From NCBI GenBank assembly GCA_037447655.1, contig JBBHKE010001874.1, positions 33,501 to 97,500 of the forward strand: DNA of 64,000 bases, read 5' to 3'. Numbering within the stretch: position 1 is the stretch's first letter; the number at the start of each line of letters is the position of its first letter. A program made the position numbers and the translations under genes. The notes below the pieces were generated by a model. The model had not been told where the DNA came from. It saw nothing but the letters and a program-made list of their open reading frames with translations, and ran no database searches. Shown here piece by piece: positions 11,325-22,310 of the stretch. Origin of the DNA: Zygnema cylindricum (lineage: Eukaryota; Streptophyta; Zygnematophyceae; Zygnematales; Zygnemataceae).

Positions 11325-12437
11325 CTCTCATTCCTCTCTCTGTCACTCCTCTCATTATCGCTCCTCGTACTCTCCCAAATTCTTCCTTATTGACATCAAT
11401 TTCACTCTCTCGCTCTTCACATGTCCTCTCGTTACAGCCCTCGTTACCTCACCTCTCGCTCCCCCTCTCCCTCCCCGTCTCTATTTCCCTCTTCCTCTCC
11501 CTCTCTAACTCCCTTTTCCACCTATGTAACTCCTTTTTTTTGCACTCCACTGTATTTTTCCTCTTTATATCATTATCATTCCCCCTCTCTCTACTTGACC
11601 TACCTTTATTTCTCTCTTCTACAATTCTCCCTCTTTCTCCCCCTCCACCGCTCACTATCACTCCCCCTCTGAGTCTCACCCTCCCCGTTCCGCCCCTCTC
11701 CCTTCACTTTTTCTTTTGGTTTCTTCACCACTTTTTTCTCGTTCACTACCTTTCTCTCGACTTCTCCTCCTTTTATTTCCCCTTTCCAAAATCCTTTATT
11801 TTTGTATCCCCATTTCTATCCCTTCCACCTCTCTTTTCTCTCTCTCGCTTCTGCTCTCCTTCCCCTTCCTCTCAATCCTCTATTCTTTTCCTCCTCAAAA
11901 TTGTTTCCACTCTTTCCCTCCGGACTTTTTCTCCCTCTTGTTATTCCTAAAATACCCCCCCTCCCTATCTTTTACATTTCCACTTCCCCTCTCCTTTCTC
12001 TCTCTTCTCATTTGTTTTCCTCCCTCCCCTTCTCTTCCTCTCTCCCTTCCCCTCTCGGCCTCGCTCTTCCTTTTCCTTGTCCTCTTCCTCTTCCTCTCCC
12101 TCTCCATCCTTCTCTTAATTTTTTTTCTTCGTTGTTCCGATCACTTTTTCCCCCTCCAATTCTCTCTTCCTTACTCCTTTCTCTCCCTCTCCCTCGCACC
12201 CTCACTCCCCTCTCTCGCACCTTCACTCCTCACTCCTCTCCCTCTCCCATTCCCTAAATTACCTTTCTCTTGACTTCTCCTTTTTTGGTTTCCCCTTTCC
12301 AAAATCTTATGTTTTTCGGTCCCCGTTTCCCTCCCTTCCATCTCTCATTTTCCTCTCTCGCATCTTCTCTCCCTCCCTTTCCTCACAATCATCTATACTT
12401 TTCCTCGAAATTGTTTCCACTCTTTCCCTCCCGTTCT
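11325..12437 (+). repeat. Pyrimidine-rich tract 2
   Basis: A copy of the tract at 2928-4041 (offset 8397), essentially identical to it. Confidence 0.9.
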
Positions 12438-12569
12438 GACGGTTGCGATTGAAAGTAGCATTCTTAGCTTCCGATTGGCGGTTTCAAATTGAAAATCCGA
12501 CAATTGGGTACGGAGAAAAAATGTTTTAGGTGAATAAAATTTTGATAACACTAATAGCGATACACGTTG
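12438..12569. mobile_element. S2 MITE, right half only
   Basis: The counterpart of 4042-4172, ending CACGTTG then TA. Confidence 0.7.
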
Positions 12570-12651
12570 TACCTTTCTCTTTGGCCGTCCACTTACGAAC
12601 GCGTTGGATTGGTCGTTAACATACACCAATTAGGAAAGAGATGTCACGGTA

Positions 12652-12868
12652 CACCTTGAATCGCTATTAGAATTAATATTTTTTTTGCCACTCAAAGCAT
12701 ATTTTTTCCGTACACACTTGTCAAATTTTCAATTTGAGAGGCTAAACGGAAGCTGAGAATCTTAATTTTCAATCTCGACCGTCGGATCCAAAATCTTGCA
12801 AGTGTGTACGGAGAAAAGATGATTGAAGAGACGAAAAAAAACTTAAACGCTAATAGCGATTCACGGTG
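12652..12868. mobile_element. S2 MITE, complete
   Basis: 217 bp flanked by TA on both sides. The ends are CACCTTGAATCGCTATTAG and, on the minus strand, CACCGTGAATCGCTATTAG. Each end has a subterminal block: TTTTTTCCGTACACACTTGTC on the left, with its near-mirror AAGTGTGTACGGAGAAAAGA on the right. An orthologous copy is at 22096-22310. Confidence 0.85.
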
Positions 12869-12869
12869 T

Positions 12870-13785
12870 ACTATACTCATAGTTGTTCAAATCCTATTTT
12901 ACGCACGATTAAATCAAGCAAATAATAGGTTGAAATAGGAAAAGTCGATTTGAAAAAATAGTAAAAATAGTTAATGGATTTATGCCCGTACAATTTCGAG
13001 TATGAACGTACGTTCGTACACATTTCAAACTTACCGCGCGCAAATAGTGTGACGTTGCAACGTCTCTTCTCGAAATTGTCCGTACATGAATGATAAAATG
13101 ACGTGCATTATCCGTGAACTTTCAAAAACTACTAATACGTGCAACATAACTTTTCGTCAAATTTCGTACATTTCCGTTAAAAACAGTACATTTATAATAA
13201 GATACCGTACAGTTCTCGTAAACTGGCCGTTCACTTTACCGAACATAAAGTACATCTCGTTTTTTTAGTCACGAATATTACGTAAAAATAGGAAAAAATG
13301 AAAAATAGCGCAATTTTAACAACTATGACAGTACCGTACTTTTCCGATTGGTGCCCGTTACACCTCGCATGGACCGCCCGCGTTCCGTCATGCATATGCT
13401 CAGACTTAAGGTTTGTCCACATGTACTTGTATCTTAGTGAACTTTGTATTTTAGCGCGGATCCGCCGGACCCGGTTTTCAAGTGTCCCTATGTGTAAGAA
13501 CGAAATAGTAACTTAAGTCGTGACGATTGTATTCGTCGACAATACCTATGACGGTTGTCAGCGTCTACAATCTGTGTTGTCGCACGTTATTTTTTGGAAC
13601 TACTTGTGACGTTTTATGTCTTACCGTGACATTGTAGACGTACCGCCTTCTAGACTGTGCCGTTTCACGGTTGAAGAAGATGGGTTTTGCCTTTGCGTAG
13701 CCTGTCTCCTCGACGTGAAATAAGATCGGAATTTCGAGGCCCCTGCAAAAAAAAAATCGTACTGGACGAAAACGAACAAAACCCT
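12870..13785. other. Non-coding, no gene seen
   Basis: AT-rich DNA with many GTACGG-type words and no credible gene. Around 13411-13500 it contains a block (GTCCACATGTACTTG, AGCGCGGATC, GGACCCGG) also found just inside the ends of the Harbinger-like elements at 14433, 22855 and 23816. It may be an old element end. Confidence 0.5.
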
Positions 13786-14432
13786 AGTAGTCCAATTCGT
13801 ACGGATTTGGACTTTTTTCCAATTTTTACATAGTATTCGTAACTTTTATATTTTTCGTAAAATTCGTTTAGTTTTCGTTGTATGGAAAAATGTACGTAAT
13901 TTAAAAAAAAAAGACGTTGCACCATTTGCGCGGCCGAAGTTTGAATTTTTTTTGAAGGCTAAAATCAAAAAATGTACGGAAATGTAATGGTACAATTTTA
14001 GGTACGCATTTTATAACATTTTTTCATTGTTAAATACGTATCGTGCGTAGTATTCGCGCGTTCATTTCGTGCATATTATACGCACGGGACAACTACGGAC
14101 AAAACCAAACAAATTATGTATTTTTTTTCGTCTTATTGAACGCAAACAGACAAAATATATCGAATTTTGTACTTTTCTTTGTCCTTAGAAATCGTATGAA
14201 AATTTTCAAAAATTACGGCAAGTGCGAATATATGTTCCTATTTGTTTATCAAAAATACCTAGTTTTTAAAACACATCGCCGATGTGTTTTAAAGATAAGT
14301 TTGAATATGATGTTTTTTGTTGTCATCGTGAGTCGAAAAACACAGGACGACAAATTTTTGTACATCCTAAGTTCAAGGATGACGCAAACTGTACTCTAAA
14401 AAATTGTGATTCCTTTGTACGATTGCAACTTA

Positions 14433-15205
14433 GGATACGGCCCCATGTATGTGTAACTTAGCGAACTTACTTTGTATTTTAGCGCGGATCGGGCGGACCC
14501 GGATTTCAGGTGTCTCTATGTGTTTACTCGAAATTCTTACTTAACCTTGTGACGATTGTATACGTTGACAATACTCGTGACGGTTGTCACCGTGTACAAT
14601 TTGACTTTGCCGCACCGTGTTTTTTCGAAACTTTTTGAAGCGTCGTAACATCGTAATTTTTGAAACGATTTGCGGATTTGGCATGTCGCATGTCATTGCG
14701 TGACATTGTAGACGTACAGCCTTGCAGCCGTGGCTGTACGACATGCCTTTGCGCAAACCTCTCCCGTCCGGCCGCCATGACTTCGCGAATTTTTCACCTT
14801 CGTAGATTTTTCAACTTTGCGTGAAATGATACTGCAGCATCGAGACCCCTGCAAAAAAAAAACCGTTCAACATGCAAGCGGACAAAAAAACAACCTTATA
14901 ATTTGTTTAATCGTAAAAAACTTATAAAAAAAAATTCACACGTGGGAATATATTTTCCTATTGGTTTTACTTTGCTTAAAACACATTGTCGATGTGGTTT
15001 ATGATAAGTTTGAAGATGACGTGACAATGGGTCGAAAAAACGCAAGACGACAAATTTTCGTACATCATAAGTTCGCGGATGACGCAAATTGTACTCTACA
15101 AATTTGCGATTTCTTCGTACGGCTGCAACTTAGGCAGTACGACGCTAAGTTACAAAGGATAACGACAGAAAAAAAACCCGTACTTAGCCACATGGGGCCG
15201 TACCC
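14433..15205. mobile_element. PIF/Harbinger-like non-autonomous element
   Basis: 773 bp. The left end is GGATACGGCCCCATGT and the right end, on the minus strand, is GGGTACGGCCCCATGT. TTA flanks both sides (14430-14432 and 15206-15208). The paralogous site in arm 2 near 24600-24610 reads GCAACTTAGGCAG without the element, so the 3-bp TTA duplication is shown directly. TWA duplications with G-rich ends are typical of PIF/Harbinger and Tourist elements. No transposase is encoded. Confidence 0.88.
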
Positions 15206-15730
15206 TTAGGCAGTACGGCGTTACGTTTTAAAGGAAAACGATAGAAAAAAACCCTTACTTATGCACATGGGGACATACCCTAATTCGCGCGGAAAGACAG
15301 ATACCGCCTTATTTAAAGCTAACCAAAACGGCGACCAAAGGTCTATAATTTTTATATGTAGATTGGGTCAACTTACGTGGAGCCACTCAAATCAAAACAC
15401 GTATATAAAAACTTATTTACAGACGCTACGCTATGTAACCTGAGGCCTCTGTATTACATGTCCGTACAATTATGGAGACCTCCCGATGTAACCTCACCCT
15501 AAGCTTTTGACGAAAATGACAGAAAAAATTCCTTACTTTAACACATGGGAACATACACTAAATTTCAGATCACGTTCAATCATAGTTGTCTCATGCGCAT
15601 AATACGCACGAAACGAACGCGCGAATACTACGCACGATACGCATTTAACGATGAAAAAAATATTATAAAATGCGTACCTGACTATGTACCAGTACATTTC
15701 CGTACATTTTTTGATTTTAGGGTTCAAAAC

Positions 15731-16063
15731 ATAGTTCAAAAGTAGGTGAAAGCATGCCCATATAATATGCCTATTGTATGAAAAACATACAATATGACCT
15801 TAAGACCCATATTGTTTTCGGACCTATTCGGACCAATTTAAACATTTGGAACAAAAATTGGACCAATTTAAACATTTGGAACCAAAATTGGACCAATTAA
15901 AACATTCGGACCAAAAAATTTATTTACACCGTCAGATTAGGACGATCGGACGCTCGCTGATCAAAGTAGCGATCTAAGAAGATCACATGAAAAGCCCATA
16001 ACACAACTTACGATAAAAGCGCCGACCAAAGGCCCACCATAAAAACGCCTACTTTTGAACTAT
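15731..16063. mobile_element. Small MULE-like MITE with 10-bp target duplication
   Basis: 333 bp with perfect 16-bp inverted ends ATAGTTCAAAAGTAGG and CCTACTTTTGAACTAT. It is flanked by the direct repeat GGTTCAAAAC (15721-15730 and 16064-16073). Arm 2 has a single GGTTCAAAAC near 25121 with no insert. A 9-11-bp duplication fits the Mutator-like superfamily. Confidence 0.87.
15830..15919 (+). repeat. 30-bp tandem repeat, three copies
   Basis: Three copies starting GGACCAATTTAAACATTTGG at 15830, 15860 and 15890, inside the MULE-like MITE. Confidence 0.9.
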
Positions 16064-16261
16064 GGTTCAAAACAAATTCAAACTTCGGTTGCGCAAATGG
16101 TGCAACGTCTCTTTTTTTTTAAATCCGTACATTTTCACGTACAGCGAAAACTAAACGAATTTTAGGAAAAATATAAGAGTCGCGAATACTACGTAAAAAT
16201 CGGGATAAAGTCCAAATCCGTACGAATTGGAAAACTAGGCGTTCAATGCATCCGCAAACTA

Positions 16262-16465
16262 CGGGCGCCTCCTCTCCCACTCCCTTTCCCTTCCGTTTCC
16301 CTACCCCTCCACTCACTCTCCATCTCTCGCTTCCTCTCCCTCTCCTTTCTCTCTCCTCTTTCCCGTTCCCTTTTCTTATCCTCTCCTTTCCCCTCCCCTC
16401 CTCCCTCCTCCTCCCACTCCCGCTCTCGCTCCCCTATTTTTTTCCCCTCTTCCTCTCCCTCTACG
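16262..16465 (+). promoter_or_regulatory. Pyrimidine-rich proximal promoter/5' UTR of P450 gene
   Basis: About 200 bp of nearly pure C and T directly before the start codon, resembling plant TC-rich core promoters or leaders. I see no convincing TATA box close by. The equivalent sequence in arm 2 (25321-25480) abuts coding sequence after a deletion. Confidence 0.5.
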
Positions 16466-18513
16466 ATGTCTATTCCCCTCCAGTTTCTCACGGCCCTGAC
16501 CGAGTCTATCTCCTGGCCATGGCTTCTCCTCCTCCCTCTTCTCCTCCTCCTCCAGACTCTTTTTCCCCGACGTTCTCGTCTCCCTCTACCCCCTGGACCC
16601 CGTCCCTGGCCGATTCTCGGGAACCTTCCGCAGCTCGCTTCTGATTCGCTGACGCACCAAGTACTTGCTAAGCTGGCAAATGTGTACGGACCAATCATGA
16701 GCCTCCGTTTGGGATCAACTTTGGCTGTTGTCATTTCTGACCCAGATGCTGCCAAAGAAGTACTGAAGGAATTTGACGCCGTCGTGAGCTCGAGGCCGAT
16801 GCTGGAGTCGATAAGAATTTTATCAAGTGGAGGTCGGTTTTTTATATTTATTTCTTTTATTGTTTGTTTGTTTATTTTTTTATTTATATGTTTTCTCTTT
16901 GTTTCCATTTTGTGTTTTTGTCGATGTTTATTTCTTAAATAGCTTAGATTTCGAGGATAATTTTTGCGAGGTATCGATTTGGAATTCTCCTAATTGCTTT
17001 TTATCTCAGTTTGCCTCGATGTGAACAAATCGTCCTTTTTATTTCCGTGTTCCTTTTTTTTTTGACGTTTTTTCGTCTCTTTCTAGAAAAAAATAAATAA
17101 ATATGAGTACATTCGTCTAATGCCGAGGTAGCAAAAACTTTGGAATTGCCGATACATTCATATCATATAACTTATCCACCCCCTGTCAGTTTTTCTTTCC
17201 AGGTACATTTCCATCCAAATTCGAATTTGTTTTTTTCTGCTTTTAAACCCTTTCTTTTTCTTCAAACTGCAGGAAAAGGTTTTATTTTCGCACCCGCTGG
17301 TCCACATTTTAAAATGGTTCGACGACTTTGTACCATGAAATTTTTCAACAAAAACAAATTCGAAATGTTTAAGCCCGTGAGGTTATCGGAAGCTCAAAGA
17401 ATGTGTGACGCCATAAAAGAAACCTTAGCCTCTACTGGAGGGCTTGTGGGACTTAGAAATTTTATCTTTCAAACTTCTTTAAATCACCAAATGAGAATTT
17501 GTATCGGAAAAAGTTTCGATTTAAGTGTTCCTGGACGAAAAAATGTCGAAGGTGATAAATTTTTCCATTGGATGGAAGATGCTGTTGAAAACCTTGGACG
17601 AATAAGCATTTCCGACTTTCTGCCGCTTTTACGTCCATTCGATTTCGATGGAGTTCTCGCGACTGCTCGAAGATTACACCGAGAATTCGGCCATTATTTT
17701 TCCATCCCGATTAAAGAGCATGAAAAAAAGTTAGAGGATGCAAAACTGAATAACGGAGGGGAAATTCCGACTCCGGGAGATTTTTGCGATGCTCTTTTGT
17801 TGGCTCGAGAAACAGAACCTCTTGATTTTGAGAATATTAAAATAATTATTCAAGATATGGTTATCGGAGGATCAGACACTTCGGCGGTTTCTGTAGAATG
17901 GGCGATGTTGGAGTTGATATTAAAACCAGAAAAAATGGCACGGTTACAAAACGAAGTTGATGGCGTTTTTAATGCCCCAAATTTTGAAAACACAGGAAAT
18001 ACACAATATTCGTCGGAAAATTTTCTGGATCTCGAAACCCGACTTCTCGAACTTCCTTATCTTAAATCGGTTGTAAAAGAAACTTTTCGTCTGCATCCGC
18101 CTGCCCCATTGGTTATTCGTGCGACGACCGAGTCGGTCAAACTCGGTCAAGGAAAGTACGAAGTGCCAGCTGGCACAATGGTCCAAATTAATGCCTGGGC
18201 AATGTCACATGACAAGCGGTTTTGGGATGATCCTTTCGAATTTAAACCGGAGAGGTTTTTGGAACGTAATGGAGATTTGAAAGACAATCTCGATTTTCGG
18301 GGAAATAACTTCACTTTTTTGCCATTTGGATCGGGAAGAAGAATGTGTCCCGGATTAAATATCGGGAATGCGATGGTTTCCCTTATGATAGCATTCTTGG
18401 TTCATAAATTTGATTGGTCCCCAGGAGTCGAAAAAATCGATAAAACGGAAAAAATGGGGGTTACAGTTTTGCCGTTAAAACCTTTGGAAGCCATCGCTGT
18501 ACCGCGAAATTAA
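16466..18513 (+). CDS. Cytochrome P450, plant A-type (CYP71 clan)
   Basis: Haem-thiolate monooxygenase, likely ER-anchored, acting with NADPH-P450 reductase; the substrate cannot be told. Two exons, 16466-16832 and 17273-18513, are joined across a 440-bp GT-AG phase-1 intron that splits a Gly codon, giving 535 residues. It has a hydrophobic N-terminal anchor with a Leu run, then the Pro-rich hinge PPGPRPWPILGNL (42-54). The I-helix oxygen-binding motif is GGSDTS (321-326), the K-helix ExxR is E392-R395, PERF is at 448-451, and the haem loop FGSGRRMCPG has Cys481. All key residues are present and the length is normal, so it looks functional. The start at 16466 gives a full anchor and follows a pyrimidine-rich leader. 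Family assignment below clan level needs a tree. Confidence 0.93.
16833..17272 (+). other. P450 intron (phase 1)
   Basis: Begins GTCGGT and ends TTCAAACTGCAG after a T-rich stretch. Joining the flanking exons gives an uninterrupted P450 frame. The copy in arm 2 lacks the whole intron together with exon 1. Confidence 0.88.
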
Positions 18514-18738
18514 AAAAGAATGAATCCTGAGTTCCTTCTCTTATCACGTATATCTAGTTTTACAATTCGTTTTTTTTTTTGGTCTTTCTGTATCCAGAAA
18601 ACGAAGAAACTTCTACAAAAAAATTTAGCGAGATTTTTGTATATTTTTTGCTAAGTTTCGTGGGTGAAACAGTGAAAGGGTTTTTTCTGAAATGCGATTT
18701 CTCTTTTTTTTATTGTTATTTTTGGCGTTGTTAATGTT

Positions 18739-18825
18739 ATTTAGACAAAGGGAGGGAGAAGGAGAGGGAGAGAGAAAGGGAGAGGGAAAGGAAGAGGGAG
18801 AGGGAAAGGGAGAGAGAGTGGGAGG
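18739..18825 (+). repeat. GA-rich minisatellite 3' of P450 gene
   Basis: GGGAGA and GGGAAA units in imperfect tandem. The paralogous array at 26931-27048 is longer, so it has expanded or contracted since the duplication. Confidence 0.85.
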
Positions 18826-18899
18826 TTTCAAACATGGAGAGATAGAAAGGACCGGTAGAAAGTTGACCAGAAAGGAGACAGAAAAATATGTTATATACA

Positions 18900-19690
18900 A
18901 TTCAAAAAGTAACTGAGGAATTCGTATCTAATTTTTTGGAATATTATGATTATTTCAAAAATACTGGCAGTTTCTAAAACTTAAGGAAAAAAAAATTGAT
19001 GATAATTTTTTCGAATAATTTGTATTGAGTGTTAGTGGAGAATTTTTAAGTTTTTGACTTATTTGAAAAAAAAAACATGTTTTGTTTTTTACGCGTTTTG
19101 GTTCATTAATGCTTTACAATAATAATGATATCGGTTTTAAATCCTTTTTGTCAATTTTAACGAGAGTATTTGAAATATCATAAAATTTTAAATAAATGAT
19201 TCGATAAAAAATGAATAATAACAGCAATTAAAAAGAAGGTAATAAATAAAAGTTGATATATAAAAAAAAATCGGTATTCTGCACATAGCTCCCAATATTT
19301 GGGCTGAAAACAGACTTTGCGGTTTTTTTTCAAGATTTTATTTTTTTCTTTATGTTTAATTTTGTTTTTTTTTAGGAAAATGCTGTTTTTGGGATTTTTC
19401 GGAGTATAGGCGGATGGTGTTGATGTTTTTTTTTCTTTTTCTTTTTATTGTTTGACGTCCCTTTTCCTTCCCCCCCTCTCTCTCCCTCACCCTTCCCCTC
19501 TCCCGTTTCCCCCTCCCCTTCCCCTTCCCCCTCCCTTCCTCTTATGGTTGGCAATTTTTCGGTCATAACAATAAAAACTTCAATTTTTTATTTTTTATTT
19601 TTGACCCTTTTTCCGACTTTTTTTTTTGAATAAAAAAAAAATCAAGTTTTGGGTAAAATCATTGACACGTTTTAACAGACGCATTAAAAC
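18900..19690. other. P450 3' flank, no gene seen
   Basis: AT-rich 3' flank with a short CT-rich run at about 19458-19545. Short frames only. The empty site of the arm-2 Harbinger-like insertion lies here (GGTAATAAATAAAAG near 19240). Confidence 0.55.
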
Positions 19691-20029
19691 GAATATATAG
19701 ACTCCCACTCTTCCCAATCTCTTTTTCCTCCCTTTCTCATACTTTCATCCAATATCCCTTTTTCACTCTCTCTTTCTTCTCCCTCTCGCTCTCTTTTTCT
19801 CTCTCTCCCTCCTTTCACTTTTTCTACTTTCTTCAACACTCATCACTTTCAATCACTGTGGTTACATTTTTTCTCTCTCTAGTTCCTACTTCCCCACTCT
19901 TCCCCACTCTTCCCTCTCCCGCTTCTTTTGCTTTTGTTCTTCTTGCTCTCGCTCCTCTCTCTGTCACTCCTCTCATTCTCACTCCTCGTACTCTCCCAAT
20001 TTCTTCCTCATTGACATCAATTTCACTCT

Positions 20030-20248
20030 TGTTAAACCTATAATCGGGGGATAGAATGGACGATCCCAATGAAGGGATTGATGAGCCGGCCAGAATTTAA
20101 ACCTGGGACCTTTCACTTTAGCTACGAACGCACTACCACTGTGCAACCAGCTCACATGTTACACTGGTGGGTCCAATTTTATATAGGTTTTTAGAGTGGA
20201 TTTAACCACAATTCCAGGTATCGATCGCACGTTTTACGTACGTCAACA
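20030..20248 (-). mobile_element. Short solo LTR carrying a tRNA-like sequence
   Basis: 219 bp starting TGTTAAACC and ending GTCAACA, flanked by ACTCT on both sides (20025-20029 and 20249-20253). The homologous tract at about 3005-3015 has one ACTCT at this place, so a 5-bp duplication with TG...CA ends is shown, as for LTR elements. On the minus strand, about 20157-20085, it reads like a tRNA: D-arm/A-box TTGCACAGTGGTAGTGCG and T-arm CCAGGTTTAAATTCTGG, whose stem pairs (one wobble). It resembles Cassandra-type TRIMs, but with tRNA-like rather than 5S-like sequence. Confidence 0.75.
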
Positions 20249-20911
20249 ACTCTCTCGCTCTTAACGTGTCCTCTCGTAACAGCCCTCGTTACCTCTACCT
20301 CTCGCTCCCCCTTTCCCTCCCCGTCTCCATTTCCCTCTTCCTCTCCCTCTCTAACTCACTTTTCCACTTCCTGTAACTCCTTTTTCTTGCACTCCACTGT
20401 TTTCTTCCTCTTTATATCACTATCATTCCCCCTCTCTCGACTTGACCTACCTCTATTTCTCCCCTTCTACACTTCTCCCTCTTTCTCCCCCTCCACCGCT
20501 CACTATCCCCCTCTTAGTCTCACCCTCCCCGTTCCGCCCCTCTCCCTTCACTTTTTCTTTAGTTTTCTTCACCACTATTTTCTCTTTCATTACCTTTCTC
20601 TTGACTTCTCCTCCTTTTATTTCCCCTTTCCAAAATCCTTTATTTTTCTATCCCCATTTCCATCCCTTCCACCTCTCTTTTCTCTCTCTCGCTTCTGCTC
20701 TCCTTCCACTTCCTCTCAATCCTCTATTATTTTCCTCCTCAAAATTGTTTCTACTCTTTCCCTCCTGACTTTTTCTCCCTCTTGATTTTCCTAAAATAAC
20801 CCCCCCTCCCTATCTTTTCCCTTTCCACTTCCCCTCTCCCTTCTCTCTCTTCTCATTTGTTTTCCTCCCTCCCCTTCTCTTCCTCTCTCCCTTCCCCTCG
20901 CGGCCTCGCTA

Positions 20912-21511
20912 TGTTGCTTTTGGACAACCATCTGAGCGATCGGAGGAATCCCTAGCAGCCACAGACGGATTGGGCCTACTACAGGTCAATACACGCGGAG
21001 GGGCTTTAGGGAGTCACAAAAATAGTTAGACAGAAAAGATAGGAAAGAGTACGAAGGGATATAATTAGCAAACAGATGAAGTAGAAGTAGACAAAATAGA
21101 AGTACACGAAAGTCGTAGCTTTAATAAATGGTCCACTTAGGACAAAAGTGTTACAAAAGGACTTTCTTAATAAAGCCACTCTATTCTTGTCTTACTTGAC
21201 TATGTCTGTACTGCTCACTCTGACATTAATGGATGAAGGATATCTTTCTTGTCTATCTTGAGTGCTTTTGTACTCTAATGCTGTCTGTTTGCATAAAACA
21301 CTCTTTAATGTGGTCCAATGAAATGATGCCTACGCATGCTTATTCACGTGAACCAAAATATGTACAATTGCATGATTGTAATAATGGTATGACTCCACGT
21401 CGTCCGAATCCTGACATCCGTCCGTATAAATAGTACTGTTCCACAATGTGATGTCGGTCACACAAAATCGGCGATACCCGATATTGCCCAAAATCGCCCA
21501 TAAAATCAACA
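20912..21511 (+). mobile_element. Solo LTR, 600 bp
   Basis: Starts TGTTGCTTTTGG and ends AAAATCAACA, inside the pyrimidine tract. Flanks are CGCTA on the left and CGCTC on the right; the undisturbed tract elsewhere reads CCTCGCTCTTCC, so a 5-bp duplication with one later change is likely. No coding sequence. The first 60 bp resemble 30970-31030. Confidence 0.7.
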
Positions 21512-21884
21512 CGCTCTTCCTTTTCCTTGTCCTTTTCCTCTTCCTCTCCTTCTCCGTCCTTCTCTTACTCCTTTTTCTTCGTCGTCCCGGTCACTTTTCC
21601 CCCCTCCAATTCCCTCTTCCTTACTCTTTTCTCTCCCTCTCCCTCGCACCCTCACTCCCCTCTCTCGCACCTTCACTCCTCACTCCTCTCCCTCTCCCTA
21701 AATTACCTTTCTCTTGACTTCTCCTCCTTTTGTTTCCCCTTTCCAAAATCCTATGCTTTTCGATCCCCGTTTCCCTCCCTTCCATCCCTCATTTTCCTCT
21801 CTCGCTTCTTCTCTCCCTCCCCTTTCTCACAATCCTTTATACTTTTCCTCGAAATTGTTTCCACTCTTTCCCTCCTGTTCTAAC

Positions 21885-22015
21885 AGCTGCGATTGAAAGT
21901 AGCATTCTTAGCTTCCAATTGGCAGTTTCAAATTGAAAATCCGACAATTGTGTAAGGAGAAAAAATGTTTTAAGTGAATAAAAAATTGATAACACTAATA
22001 GCGATACACCGTGTT
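21885..22015. mobile_element. S2 MITE, right half only, arm 2
   Basis: The counterpart of 12438-12569, with small differences (ending CACCGTGTTCC). Confidence 0.65.
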
Positions 22016-22095
22016 CCCTTCTCGTTGGCTGTCCACTTACAAACGCGTTGGATTGATCGTTAACATACACCAATCAGGAAAGAGATGTCATGGTA

Positions 22096-22310
22096 CACCT
22101 TGAATCGTTATTAAAATTAATAATTTTTCGCCACTAAGCATATTTTTTCCGTACACACTTGTCAAATTTTCAATTTGAGACTGCTAAACGGAAGCTGAGA
22201 ATGTTAATTTTCAATCTCGACCGTTAGAACCAAAATCTTGCAAGTGTGTACGGAGAAAAGATGATTTAAGAGTCGAAAAAAAACCTAAACCCTAATAGCG
22301 ATTCACGGTG
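22096..22310. mobile_element. S2 MITE, complete, arm 2
   Basis: The counterpart of 12652-12868, with TA flanks and ends CACCTTGAATCGTTATTA and CACCGTGAATCGCTATTAG (minus strand). Confidence 0.83.

Larger units (their letters stand above)
1..12786 (+). repeat. 8.2-8.4-kb tandem duplication (unit ends)
   Basis: Bases 1-4391 match 8200-12786 almost exactly. The offset is 8199 up to about 9255 and 8397 after it, because unit 2 contains an extra internal 198-bp duplication. Only scattered substitutions were seen by eye, for example near 612/8811, 1600/9997 and 4108/12505. The unit runs from the CT-rich sequence at about 4392 to the MITE at about 12786. Confidence 0.92.
13786..16232. repeat. Long inverted repeat upstream of P450 gene, copy 1
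   Basis: The left arm (about 13786-14096) reads CCAATTCGTACGGATTTGG, CGTAGTATTCGCGCG and so on. The right arm (about 15590-15730 plus 16064-16232) is its reverse complement, including CGCGCGAATACTACGC and CCAAATCCGTACGAATTGG. Arms are roughly 310 bp. The spacer holds a Harbinger-like insertion and the right arm holds a 333-bp insertion. This is the architecture of a foldback or MULE-like element. I could not fix its target duplication. Confidence 0.78.
19691..21884 (+). repeat. Pyrimidine-rich tract 3, split by two solo LTRs
   Basis: Same motif order as the tracts at 2928 and 11325, but interrupted at 20030-20248 and 20912-21511. The fragments 19691-20029, 20249-20911 and 21512-21884 together restore the tract. 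Confidence 0.88.

Noticed and set aside
13411-15281. One 1.8-kb Harbinger-like element with ends near 13411 and 15281 (22855 and 24679 in arm 2)
   Set aside because: The ends look related (GTCCACATG and CATGGGGAC), but the flanking trinucleotides do not match and the span overlaps the long inverted repeat inconsistently.
20080-20160. A functional tRNA gene
   Set aside because: The A-box and T-arm are recognisable, but I could not pair a proper acceptor stem or define an anticodon arm, and the sequence sits inside a demonstrated TG...CA element.
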